5,832 nucleotides of DNA from positions 1 through 5,832 of the forward strand of contig JAPSIU010000189.1 of assembly GCA_031178565.1 (NCBI GenBank), read 5' to 3'. Below are positions 1 to 5,832 of the stretch, in pieces. Numbering within the stretch: position 1 is the first letter of the stretch; each line of letters begins with the position of its first letter. The notes below the pieces were generated by a model that worked only from the letters and a program-made list of their open reading frames with translations, searched no databases and was not told the DNA's origin. Source of the stretch: Leucobacter sp. GTDB lineage: Bacteria > Actinomycetota > Actinomycetes > Actinomycetales > Microbacteriaceae. The position numbers and the translations under genes are program-made.

Positions 1-680
1 TACGAGTACATCCGCGCTGGCAGCACCTGCGAGTTGCCGACGCCGATGAACACCGCGAAGGTCACCTCGTCGAAGGCCGAGGCGAAGGAGAGCACCACGG
101 CCGAGAGGATCGGGACGATCATCTCGGGCAGCAGCACCTTGCTGACGATCCGCCCGGGCTTCGCGCCGAGAGAGCTCGCCGCGAACCAGAGGTTGGGGCC
201 GAGCCGCCCGAAGGCGTTGACCATCAGCGCCACGGCGAGCGGAAGCGCCGCCGCCGCATCCGCCAGAGCGAGCAGGTTCGGGTCGCCGAGACGGTCGAGC
301 TTCAGCAGGATCGTGAAGAGCCCGGTGGCGACGATGATACTCGGCACGAACAGCGGGAGCATCGTGATGAACCAGAGCGCCGAGCCGACTCCGGCGAATC
401 GGTACTGCAGCAGTCCCAGCAGCACCGCGCAGATCACCGTGATCACCGCGGCCGTCGTCGCCACCCGCAGCGAGAGCAGGAAGGCGTCGCTCCAGCCAGA
501 GTTGGAGAACAGCTTCTCGAACCAGTCGAAGGTGAACCCCTTTGGCGGAAAGCTCAGGATGCGCCCCTCCGAGAAGCTCGCCGGGATCACAACCACGAGC
601 GGGAACAGCAGGAACAGCACGAACAGCGCCGCGTATACATAGCTGACTGCGGACTTGAGACCGCGGATCCCCCGCCTCAT
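1..680 (-). CDS. ABC transporter inner-membrane permease, PotC-like (C-terminus cut by window edge)
   Basis: This is the second permease subunit of a binding-protein-dependent importer, of the spermidine/putrescine (PotC) type. About 226 residues are visible from ATG at 680; the frame is open to the window edge, so perhaps 30-50 C-terminal residues are missing. A first membrane helix lies at about residues 13-33. It is followed by the segment FPPKGFTFDWFEKLF (about 44-58), which is typical of PotC-class permeases. Further hydrophobic helices lie near 71-91, 101-125, 141-155 and 188-203. The cytoplasmic EAA loop, which docks on the ATPase, is at about 167-187 (AASSLGAKPGRIVSKVLLP), with the invariant Gly and a final LP. 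The ATG overlaps the stop of the upstream permease as ATGA, so translation is probably coupled. The family call is firm; the substrate cannot be read from the sequence. Confidence 0.9.
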   Translation of the reverse strand, partial: MRRGIRGLKSAVSYVYAALFVLFLLFPLVVVIPASFSEGRILSFPPKGFTFDWFEKLFSNSGWSDAFLLSLRVATTAAVITVICAVLLGLLQYRFAGVGSALWFITMLPLFVPSIIVATGLFTILLKLDRLGDPNLLALADAAAALPLAVALMVNAFGRLGPNLWFAASSLGAKPGRIVSKVLLPEMIVPILSAVVLSFASAFDEVTFAVFIGVGNSQVLPARMYS

Positions 681-1552
681 CTCACCTCTCCTCTCTGCGC
701 GACCCCGCCGACGAGGGCGGGGGCTGCGGATGCTCCAGCCCGGCCCATGATCTTCAGGCCCGCGAACAGAACCACCGCGAGGAAGACGATCATCAGCACG
801 CCGGCAGCGGACGCCCGTGAGGCGCCGTTGAGAGCATCGGTCGTGAGCGCCTGGTTCATCAGCTGTCCGAACATGGTGTCGTCAGGGCCTCCGAGCACGG
901 CCGGCACGACGAAGGAGCCGACGCATCCGGAGAACACGATGAGGACCGTCAGCACGAAGCTGCCCTTGAACTGCGGCCAGTACGCGTGCCGGAACGTCTG
1001 CAGGGCGCCGGCTCCGAGTGTGCGACTGGCCATCACCAGGCTGCGATCGATCCCCTTCATGCCCGCGTACAGCACCATCGCGGCGATCGGGATGAACACC
1101 TGGACCATCGAGACCAGCACCGCCTCGCGCGTGTAGAGCAGCTCCAGGGGTTCGGAGATGATCCCGGCATCCAGCAGCAGCATGTTCACGAATCCGTTCC
1201 GCGCCAGCAGGATCTGCCAGGCCAGGGTCCGGGTGAGGATCGAGAGCGTGAAGGCCAGCGCCATGGCCGCGAAGAACATGCTCGCGAACCGGCCGCCCCG
1301 CTTCGCGACGAAGTCGCACGCCGGGATCGAGACGGCGATCGTGATGACCGTGGTCCATACCGAGATGCTCAGGGTGGTGATGATGGAGTGGGAGAACGGC
1401 ACCTTGAACAGGTCAAGGTAGTTCTGCACCGACCAGGCTCCGTTCACCTGGAAGGACTGGTACACCGCCATCACCAGGGGGACGGCGAAGAACATGCCGA
1501 CCAGGATGACCGCCGGCAGGATCAGCACCAGCTTGCTCTTTCGCGTGCTCAT
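677..1552 (-). CDS. ABC transporter inner-membrane permease, PotB-like
   Basis: This 291-residue protein is the first permease subunit of the importer, a normal length for the PotB class. Hydrophobic segments lie at about residues 8-30, 56-78, 88-110, 143-165, 198-222 and 248-268, giving the six-helix plan usual for the family. The EAA loop that contacts the ATPase is at about 175-195 (ASRTLGAGALQTFRHAYWPQ). It has the conserved Gly, but the usual LP is replaced by WP. The start at 1552 has a GGGAG ribosome binding site about 8 bases upstream and lies 28 bases after the stop of the solute-binding protein gene. The stop overlaps the next permease start by 4 bases. It presumably pairs with that permease to form the transmembrane channel. 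Substrate is not identifiable from the sequence; polyamine-type or other small organic solutes are the usual cargo of this class. Confidence 0.92.
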   Translation of the reverse strand: MSTRKSKLVLILPAVILVGMFFAVPLVMAVYQSFQVNGAWSVQNYLDLFKVPFSHSIITTLSISVWTTVITIAVSIPACDFVAKRGGRFASMFFAAMALAFTLSILTRTLAWQILLARNGFVNMLLLDAGIISEPLELLYTREAVLVSMVQVFIPIAAMVLYAGMKGIDRSLVMASRTLGAGALQTFRHAYWPQFKGSFVLTVLIVFSGCVGSFVVPAVLGGPDDTMFGQLMNQALTTDALNGASRASAAGVLMIVFLAVVLFAGLKIMGRAGASAAPALVGGVAQRGEVR

Positions 1553-1580
1553 CGCGCGCTCTCCCGCTCCATCGTCGTGG

Positions 1581-2738
1581 TCAGCCTGCGAAGCCGCCGG
1601 CTGCCTTCCATTCGCTCCAGCGCGCCTGCAGCTCGTCGTTGTTCTCGACCCACCACATCTGGTCCTCTTCGGAGGCGGTGAAGAGCTTCACCGTGTCCTC
1701 GACTTCCTTCGCCTGATCAGGCTCCAGGAACTCGCCGATCGCGCCGTTGCCGGCCGGGTAGCCGAACAGCTCGTAGAACTTCGCCTGACGCTCCGCGTCC
1801 TGCTGATAGTGCAGCAGCGCCTCGGCCGCGCGCGGGTGCTCGGCGTTCTTGATGATGTAGAAGTAGTAGTTCAGGACGTCTCCGCCGGCGTCCCAGTTGA
1901 TCTCCATCGGGAGTCCGTCCTGGATCGCGGGTATCGCCCGGGCCGTGTTCGCCCAGGTGGCGGCGAAGTCACCCGATGCGACGCCCTGCACCGGCTGGTC
2001 GGACTGCGTGGTGAGCGTGCGGATCGCGGGCTTCAGGGTGTCGAGCATCTCGAAGGCCTCGTCCACCTTGTCCCAGCTCATGGGGTAGATCTCGTCCTGC
2101 GTGTAGCCCTTGCCGAGCAGCGCCATGACGATCGATGTCCTCGCGATGTCCTGCACCGCGCGCGGCCCCGGGTTGTCGTCGGCGTCGAAGAAGTCCGCCC
2201 AGGTCTCCAGCCCGTCCGGGAAGTCATCCGTGTTGGTGATCATCAGGCGCACGACCACGTAGCCCCATGCCCCGTACTCGTTGAACGAGCCGGGGAGCAT
2301 GTCGGCCTCGAGATCGTCCCAGAACCCCTCGGGGAGCTCATGGAAGAGGCCGGCCTCCACGCCCATCGGGAACTCCTCGGGCAGGTACGTGTTGCCCATG
2401 TCGAACGGGGCGGTCTCGGCCTCGGCGAACTGCTGGAGCTGCGCGAAGGTGCGAGTGGTCATGTCGAACCTCTCGACCTTCACCCCGCATTCCTCCTCGA
2501 AGTCGGCCCAGTATGCCTCGGTGAGCGCGTCGGCGATCGTCCCGCCCGTGGTGTTGACGATGACTTTCTCCTCGAGCGGGTTCTCGGGAGTGCCGGGATA
2601 GCAGGTCGTCCGGCGCTCATCGACGTCGCCGCCCTCGGGCGCGCCGCCTGCGGCGCAGGATCCGAGCGCGACCGTCGACATCAGGAGCGTCGTCGCGACG
2701 GCTCCGATACGAAGCCGGCCGTGGGTGCGTGAAGCCAT
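1581..2738 (-). CDS. Extracellular solute-binding lipoprotein, PotD-like
   Basis: This is the substrate-capturing subunit of the importer, 385 residues from ATG at 2738. That start is chosen because GGAAGGA sits 6 bases upstream and because it opens directly with a lipoprotein signal: a basic n-region (MASRTHGRLR), a hydrophobic stretch at about 11-25, and a lipobox LGSC with Cys28 as the predicted lipid anchor. The same frame is open further upstream to 2969, but that extension reads as non-coding control region. The mature part begins with a strand and loop, VIVNTTGGT (about 59-67), typical of the SBP_bac/PotD fold. It also has a PGPRAV segment at about 190-195 and an aromatic-rich ligand-site-like stretch near 290-294 (NYYFY). 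Two Cys at 46 and 84 could pair. It is the first gene of the leftward operon and is followed after 28 bases by the permeases. The ligand is unknown; assignment to the polyamine class is by overall likeness only. Confidence 0.92.
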   Translation of the reverse strand: MASRTHGRLRIGAVATTLLMSTVALGSCAAGGAPEGGDVDERRTTCYPGTPENPLEEKVIVNTTGGTIADALTEAYWADFEEECGVKVERFDMTTRTFAQLQQFAEAETAPFDMGNTYLPEEFPMGVEAGLFHELPEGFWDDLEADMLPGSFNEYGAWGYVVVRLMITNTDDFPDGLETWADFFDADDNPGPRAVQDIARTSIVMALLGKGYTQDEIYPMSWDKVDEAFEMLDTLKPAIRTLTTQSDQPVQGVASGDFAATWANTARAIPAIQDGLPMEINWDAGGDVLNYYFYIIKNAEHPRAAEALLHYQQDAERQAKFYELFGYPAGNGAIGEFLEPDQAKEVEDTVKLFTASEEDQMWWVENNDELQARWSEWKAAGGFAG

Positions 2739-2744
2739 GGTTGT

Positions 2745-2751
2745 TCCTTCC
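2745..2751 (-). promoter_or_regulatory. Ribosome binding site of the solute-binding protein gene
   Basis: The minus strand reads GGAAGGA, six bases before the ATG at 2738. It settles the start of the lipoprotein gene against the longer open frame that continues to 2969. Confidence 0.8.
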
Positions 2752-2872
2752 AGAACGTCTTTGTCTCGTGCGTGGAACATCGGGTTCCTCAGCGGTGAGC
2801 GTGCGTGGCCGAGAGGGTGCTGGGCGGCTCTTCGCTGAAGTGCTCCATTGTGGGCACACGGTTCGAGGGGGC

Positions 2873-2890
2873 GTCCAATACCCGTTGGAC
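2873..2890. promoter_or_regulatory. Operator-like dyad, copy 1
   Basis: The sequence GTCCAA-TACCCG-TTGGAC is a perfect inverted repeat with 6-base arms and a 6-base spacer, centred at 2881.5. Such a dyad is the expected site for a dimeric transcription factor. A near-identical copy is centred 54 bases downstream. No regulator gene is in the window, so the binding protein cannot be named. Confidence 0.65.
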
Positions 2891-2896
2891 AAGAGT

Positions 2897-2919
2897 TGAT
2901 ACCCCTTCCCGGGGTATCA
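2897..2919. repeat. Palindrome with 9-bp arms, between the two operator-like dyads
   Basis: TGATACCCC (2897-2905) and GGGGTATCA (2911-2919) are perfect inverted copies separated by TTCCC, centred at 2908. The centre lies almost exactly midway between the two TCCAA dyads. It lacks a following T-run on either strand and sits between divergent genes, so a terminator is unlikely. A second operator, or part of one cooperative complex, is more plausible. Confidence 0.65.
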
Positions 2920-2926
2920 GACGTTG

Positions 2927-2944
2927 CTCCAAGAGGCATTGGAC
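2927..2944. promoter_or_regulatory. Operator-like dyad, copy 2
   Basis: CTCCAA-GAGGCA-TTGGAC repeats the arms and spacing of the dyad at 2873-2890, with one mismatched outer base. The shared form is TCCAA-N6-TTGGA; the spacers differ, which points to conserved half-sites. The centre-to-centre distance of 54 bp is near five helical turns, which would put both sites on one face of the DNA. Confidence 0.6.
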
Positions 2945-3008
2945 GGCCGCTCGAGGACTCTGCTGTCATTCATTCAACACGCCCCGAGCGTGCGCAGCGC
3001 AGCGAACG

Positions 3009-3014
3009 AAGGAG
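3009..3014 (+). promoter_or_regulatory. Ribosome binding site of the aldolase gene
   Basis: AAGGAG lies four bases before GTG at 3019. The gap is short, but it is the only good Shine-Dalgarno match near the point where family similarity begins. It therefore supports a GTG start over the upstream ATG at 2848. Confidence 0.65.
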
Positions 3015-3018
3015 TGAC

Positions 3019-3960
3019 GTGAACAGGTTCGATGTCGAGTGGTCCGGGTACTGGTCCGCGATAGTCACGCCCTTCGCTGCGAACGGCGAGATCGATGAGC
3101 CGGCACTCGCCGAGGTCGTGGAGTGGACGATCCGCAAGGGCGCGGACGGCCTGCTGGTCAACGGCTCCACCGGCGAGTACGCGACACAGACCACGCAGGA
3201 GCGCATGCGGGTCGCCGCAGTCGCGCTGGAGGCGAGCGGCGGCCGGATCCCGGTCATGGTCAACGTCACCGCCGCACGCATTCCCGACGCGCGCCGGCTC
3301 GCCGAGCACGCCGAGCGCTCCGGCGCTGCGGGCATCCTGCTCTCCGCGCCCGGGCTGGTCCGCCCGACCACTGCGGAGCTCGTCGGCTACTTCGGCGATG
3401 TGCTGTCGGCGACCGCCCTCCCGGCCTGCGTGTACAACTTCCCTCAGGAGTCCGGGCACGCGATCGGGCTCGCCGAGCTGGGACTCCTCGCCGATATCGA
3501 CACGGTCGTCGCCGTGAAGCAGGCGTCTTCCGACCTGCGCGACACCCTCGCCGCGATCGAGGCCTACGGCGACCGCCTCCGCGTTTTCGGCCATCTGCTC
3601 TCCCCTCTCGGCGTCACGCTGCTGGAGGCGGGGATGGGCGACGGCTACATCGGCAGCGCGATGCTGTTCGGTGCGATGCAACCCGGATTCTTCCGGCTGG
3701 TCGCCGAGGGTCGCGGGGAGGAGGCCCGTGAGATCGCGCGCACGGTCGAACGCGGCCTCGGCGCGCTCCTCGGCCCGCGCCCGGACGGCTACAACTGGGC
3801 GTTCGGCGGGATGCAGCCGACGATCAAGGCGGCGATGACCCTGCTCGGCGTGCCTGGTGGCCACCCGCGAGCCCCGAAGCTCGCGCTCGACGAGGCCGCC
3901 GTCACAGCCCTCACGACGACCCTCATCGACATCGGCCTGCTCCGCCAGGCAGCCGCTTGA
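3019..3960 (+). CDS. Dihydrodipicolinate synthase / N-acetylneuraminate lyase family aldolase
   Basis: This is a 313-residue, cytosolic class I aldolase-type TIM barrel that uses a lysine Schiff base with a pyruvate-like ketoacid. The family length is usually about 290-310, which fits the GTG start at 3019. Visible hallmarks are GSTGE at residues 49-53 (pyruvate carboxylate-binding loop), Tyr139 in YNFP (catalytic tyrosine) and Lys167 in AVKQASSD (Schiff-base lysine). A glycine-rich turn, GMGDGYIGSA, is at about 205-214. The arginine that follows YNVPxR in true DHDPS and binds the second substrate is replaced: here the segment reads YNFPQESG. The TPYY-type motif carrying the second tyrosine is replaced by APGLVRP (110-116). 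Lysine biosynthesis is therefore unlikely. A sugar-acid, hydroxyproline or related ketoacid aldolase or dehydratase role is more likely. It heads the rightward operon and faces the importer, so its substrate may derive from what that importer brings in. The exact reaction is unknown. Confidence 0.88.
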   Translation: MNRFDVEWSGYWSAIVTPFAANGEIDEPALAEVVEWTIRKGADGLLVNGSTGEYATQTTQERMRVAAVALEASGGRIPVMVNVTAARIPDARRLAEHAERSGAAGILLSAPGLVRPTTAELVGYFGDVLSATALPACVYNFPQESGHAIGLAELGLLADIDTVVAVKQASSDLRDTLAAIEAYGDRLRVFGHLLSPLGVTLLEAGMGDGYIGSAMLFGAMQPGFFRLVAEGRGEEAREIARTVERGLGALLGPRPDGYNWAFGGMQPTIKAAMTLLGVPGGHPRAPKLALDEAAVTALTTTLIDIGLLRQAAA

Positions 3961-3996
3961 CCGACCTTCGCATCGACACTCACAGGAAGAAGAACA

Positions 3997-5076
3997 ATGA
4001 CAACGCTCGACCTCGCCCACCGGGCGATCGCCCCGACGAACGCGATCGTCGCCGACGTCTCCGGGGAGCCGTCCGTGCTGGTGCGGATCCCGAAGTTCCG
4101 TATCTCGGATGTACTCGAGGGCGGCAGCGATGCGGTTCATCCCGCGTTCATCGTCGACGGGAAGGAGATCCCGGAGATCTGGATCTCGAAATACCAGAAC
4201 GTGTTGCGCGGCGGTCTCGCCTACTCGCTGCCCGACCAGACGCCCGCCGTCGACATCGACTTCGACGACGCCCGCCGCGCCTGCGAGGGCAAGGGGGACG
4301 GCTGGCACCTGATGACCGCCGCGGAATGGGGTGCGCTCGCGCTGTGGTGCCGCCGGAACGGGACCCTCCCTCGCGGGAACAACGACTTCGGCAAGGACTA
4401 TCGCGAGCCGGTGCGGCGAGCCACCCCAGCCACCTACGAGAGCCCCGAGGGTCAACGCCCGGTCGGCCCCGGTGAAGGGAACGTCGCCTCCGTCCGCACC
4501 GGCACCGGGCCTGCCACGTGGACGCACACCGGAGACACCACCGGCATCTGGGACCTCGCCGGCAACGTGGCGGAGTGGCTGGGCGGATGCCGGCTGCTGG
4601 ACGGCGAGATCCAGATCATCGCCGACAACGACGCCGCCGGTCACGTGGATCAGAGCCGGGACTCGTTGCTATGGCGTGCGATCGCGCCCGACGGAAGGCT
4701 CGTGCTGCCGGGGTCCGATGACAGCCTCAAACTCGACTTCCTCGACGAGCGGATCACCCTGACCACTGAGATCATCGAGCCAAGCGACCAGACCAGGGGC
4801 GCGACGTTCGAGACGTCGGTCGCTGCGGCGGGCGTGAAGGTCCCGGAGGTGATCACCGCGCTCGCGCTGTTCCCCGCGGATTCCGGGGACCACGAGCAGA
4901 ACTTCTCCTACGTGAAGACCAGCGGCGAGCGCATCTGTATGCGCGGCAGCCACTGGAACCGTCAGTCCAGGGTCGGCGTCTTCTCGCTGTACTTCGCCCC
5001 GACCCGCGACCTGTCCGCGTTCATGATGGGCTTCCGCTCCGCGTACATCCCCAGCGCAGATGAACTGGCCCGCTGA
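3997..5076 (+). CDS. C-type-lectin-fold protein resembling diversity-generating-retroelement variable proteins (copy 1)
   Basis: This 359-residue protein has no signal peptide or membrane segment. The start has AGGAAG about 7 bases upstream and lies 36 bases after the aldolase stop, suggesting one operon. Its motif order matches my memory of DGR target proteins of the Firmicutes/phage type: RIPKF (30-34), HPAFIVDGKEI (48-58), SKYQN (64-68), WHLMTAAEW (103-111), LWCRRNG (116-122), RGNNDFGKD (126-134), TGTGPATWTH (168-177), LAGNVAEW (187-194), GEIQII (203-208), RGATF (267-271), ALFPAD (290-295). It ends in MRGSHWN...GVFSLYF...MGFRSAYI (315-351), the position of the variable region. GNVAEW and the RG-x-W...GFRSA ending are also shared with the formylglycine-generating-enzyme (SUMF1) fold. 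The catalytic Cys pair expected after RGGSW in that enzyme is absent, so enzyme activity is unlikely. Its role is not known; ligand or receptor binding is inferred from the fold. Confidence 0.8.
   Translation: MTTLDLAHRAIAPTNAIVADVSGEPSVLVRIPKFRISDVLEGGSDAVHPAFIVDGKEIPEIWISKYQNVLRGGLAYSLPDQTPAVDIDFDDARRACEGKGDGWHLMTAAEWGALALWCRRNGTLPRGNNDFGKDYREPVRRATPATYESPEGQRPVGPGEGNVASVRTGTGPATWTHTGDTTGIWDLAGNVAEWLGGCRLLDGEIQIIADNDAAGHVDQSRDSLLWRAIAPDGRLVLPGSDDSLKLDFLDERITLTTEIIEPSDQTRGATFETSVAAAGVKVPEVITALALFPADSGDHEQNFSYVKTSGERICMRGSHWNRQSRVGVFSLYFAPTRDLSAFMMGFRSAYIPSADELAR
4942..5046 (+). other. Variable-region-like C-terminal segment of the lectin-fold protein
   Basis: Codons for residues 316-350 match the layout of a DGR variable region: RG-x-x-W-N, then GVF-x-L, then R-x-x-S, then GFRSA. 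In active systems, exposed positions here usually come from adenine-rich codons such as AAC, which become NNC. Here some candidate sites end in C (CAC, AAC, TAC, GAC, TTC). Others are CGT, AGG, CCG, CTG, GCG and ATG. The pattern is therefore mixed and does not prove recent diversification. No second copy that could act as a template is in the window. Confidence 0.45.
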
Positions 5077-5104
5077 CACCCCCCCGAGAACACGAAGGAA
5101 CACC

Positions 5105-5832
5105 ATGCAGAACCTCTCCGAACTCAACCTCCTCCTGAAGACCGTCGCCGCCGACAACGAGATCATCCCCGATGCGACCGGCGGCCTGTCCGTGATGGTC
5201 CGGATACCCGCGTTCACGCTCGATCAGGTCGTCGACGGAGCACCCGCCGTGCCGCATCCCGCCTTCGTGGTCGGCGGGACCACCGTGCCGGAGATCTGGA
5301 TCTCGAAGTATCAGAACACCGTCGTCGACGGCGTACCGCAGTCCCTGCCAGCGAGTGATCCGACCGGCGGCTACACGTACGACGAGGCGATCGCCGCCTG
5401 CGCGGCGAAGGGCGACGGCTGGCATCTGATGACCAACGCGGAGTGGGCGGCGATCGGTCTGTGGTGTCGGCGCAATGGCTTCTTCCCCGAGGGGAACAAC
5501 CTGCTCGGCAAAGCGTACGACGAGTCGGTGTACACGGCGATCCCGGTCACCTATGACGCCGACGGACGCCGCGCGCACGTGCTCACGGGCACGGGACCAC
5601 GGACGTGGAGCCACACTGGCGACGTCGGCGGCATCTACGACCTCAACGGCAATGTCGTCGAACACGCCGCCGGTGCCCGCACCATCTACGGAGAGCTCCA
5701 GATCATCCCGGGTCGAGCGGGACACGCGGCCGCTGCCGGCGTCCGACTACCTGCTCGGCTTCACCAACGAGGAGAAGATCGCCCAGCTCGAGGGCGAGGC
5801 CGCGGAGCTGGAGTCCCGGCGGCTCGAGGCGG
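5105..5832 (+). CDS. C-type-lectin-fold protein, copy 2 (similarity ends near 5710; chimeric or truncated)
   Basis: A tandem paralogue of the preceding gene, starting 28 bases after its stop with AAGGA five bases before ATG at 5105. Shared blocks, with about half of residues identical by eye, include VRIPAF (32-37), HPAFVVGG (51-58), VPEIWISKYQN (61-71), GDGWHLMTNAEW (103-114), LWCRRNG (119-125), TGTGPRTWSHTGD (161-173), LNGNVVE (180-186) and GELQII (196-201). After residue 202 or 203 the frame turns into Arg-, Ala- and Gly-rich residues with no likeness to copy 1. It has no stop before the window edge. The second half of the protein, including the region equivalent to the variable segment, is therefore not present here. 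The true gene product is supported only to about 5710. The likely cause is a join or recombination point, described separately. Confidence 0.75.
   Translation, partial: MQNLSELNLLLKTVAADNEIIPDATGGLSVMVRIPAFTLDQVVDGAPAVPHPAFVVGGTTVPEIWISKYQNTVVDGVPQSLPASDPTGGYTYDEAIAACAAKGDGWHLMTNAEWAAIGLWCRRNGFFPEGNNLLGKAYDESVYTAIPVTYDADGRRAHVLTGTGPRTWSHTGDVGGIYDLNGNVVEHAAGARTIYGELQIIPGRAGHAAAAGVRLPARLHQRGEDRPARGRGRGAGVPAARG
5712..5832 (+). CDS. Fragment of a coiled-coil SMC-like ATPase (possibly Wadjet JetC-like), cut at both ends
   Basis: From about 5712 a frame one base offset from the lectin-fold gene reads VERDTRPLPASDYLLGFTN and then EEKIAQLEGEAAELESRRLEA up to the edge. It has heptad-like Leu/Ile/Ala spacing and many Glu and Arg residues, as in a coiled coil. 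The combination of a YLLG-F-x-N-E-E-KI turn leading into a coiled coil recalls JetC-type ATP-binding proteins of the Wadjet plasmid-defence system and related SbcC/MukB-like ATPases; this is from memory. The same frame upstream of 5712 is Ser/Pro/Thr-rich with no family likeness, and no start codon with a ribosome binding site precedes it. Only about 40 residues are visible and no nucleotide-binding motif is included, so the family call is tentative. Confidence 0.4.

Larger units (their letters stand above)
2739..3018. promoter_or_regulatory. Shared divergent control region between importer and aldolase operons
   Basis: These 280 bases separate the leftward solute-binding protein gene from the rightward aldolase gene, so both operons must be controlled from here. 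The core at 2873-2944 holds two copies of a TCCAA-N6-TTGGA dyad on either side of a palindrome with 9-bp arms. I found no convincing pair of -35 and -10 boxes in either direction. TTGGAC at 2939-2944 with TGTCAT at 2964-2969 is a weak possibility, with a 19-base gap. Long frames stay open across this region on both strands, but they show no recognisable protein and lack ribosome binding sites. Confidence 0.75.

Noticed and set aside
34..642. A 202-codon plus-strand open frame at the left end
   Set aside because: It overlaps the PotC-like permease on the other strand. Its Ser/Thr/Ala-rich composition is what an antisense reading of a permease gives.
1494..2732. A 412-codon open frame on the plus strand opposite the solute-binding protein gene
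   Set aside because: The minus strand encodes a lipoprotein with signal, lipobox and ribosome binding site. The plus frame is a GC-driven mirror with no recognisable domain.
2788..2799. Small hairpin CTCA-GCGG-TGAG in the solute-binding protein leader
   Set aside because: Four-base arms are expected often by chance in GC-rich DNA, and no supporting context was seen.
2897..2919. Reading the 9-bp-arm palindrome as a Rho-independent terminator
   Set aside because: No T-run follows the stem on either strand, and no transcript is expected to end between two divergent genes.
2739..2969. An N-terminal extension of the solute-binding protein to an upstream ATG
   Set aside because: It would bury the lipoprotein signal peptide, has no ribosome binding site in its favour and covers the operator-like dyads.
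2848..3018. An N-terminal extension of the aldolase from ATG at 2848
   Set aside because: The extra 57 residues have no family similarity, make the protein longer than the family norm and run through the control region.
2974..4644. A 556-codon open frame on the minus strand opposite the aldolase and lectin-fold genes
   Set aside because: It is an antisense shadow caused by high GC. It is rich in Arg, Gly, Ala and Val with no family motif, while the plus strand shows clear conserved domains.
3997..5076. Calling copy 1 a formylglycine-generating or EgtB/PvdO-type enzyme
   Set aside because: Only the fold-level motifs GNVAEW, RG-x-W and GFR are shared. The catalytic Cys pair and the usual RLPTEAEWE form are missing, and the full motif order fits DGR-type variable proteins better.

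Overview
The window is GC-rich throughout, strongly prefers G or C at third codon positions, and uses short GGAGG-type ribosome binding sites. This suggests a high-GC actinobacterium, possibly Microbacteriaceae; that family guess rests only on overall character. The layout is two operons transcribed away from a shared control region at about 2739-3018.

Leftward (minus strand): a lipoprotein solute-binding protein of the spermidine/putrescine (PotD-like) class (1581-2738), then two inner-membrane permeases of the PotB and PotC type (677-1552, and 680 running off the left edge). The permeases overlap by 4 bases (ATGA). Together they form an ABC importer for a small organic solute. Its ATPase is not in the window and may lie beyond position 1.

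Rightward (plus strand): a DHDPS/N-acetylneuraminate-lyase-family Schiff-base aldolase (3019-3960), followed by two tandem paralogous C-type-lectin-fold proteins (3997-5076, and 5105 onward). These two most resemble, from memory of the family, the variable (target) proteins of diversity-generating retroelements, and share a distant fold with formylglycine-generating enzyme. The first is complete and carries the C-terminal segment that corresponds to a variable region. No reverse transcriptase or template repeat is in the window. The second copy tracks the first until about residue 202. After about base 5710 the similarity stops, and a different frame begins to encode a coiled-coil segment resembling an SMC-like ATPase such as the Wadjet JetC family. 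This is either an assembly join or a real recombination breakpoint.

The divergent intergenic region holds a symmetric arrangement: two TCCAA-N6-TTGGA dyads with centres 54 bp apart, flanking a palindrome with 9-bp arms placed almost exactly midway between them. This probably forms the operator for both operons.

A reasonable reading is an uptake-plus-catabolism locus, in which an imported organic acid or amine is processed by the aldolase, with two lectin-fold proteins of unknown role attached. The link between the lectin-fold pair and the transporter is the most unusual part.
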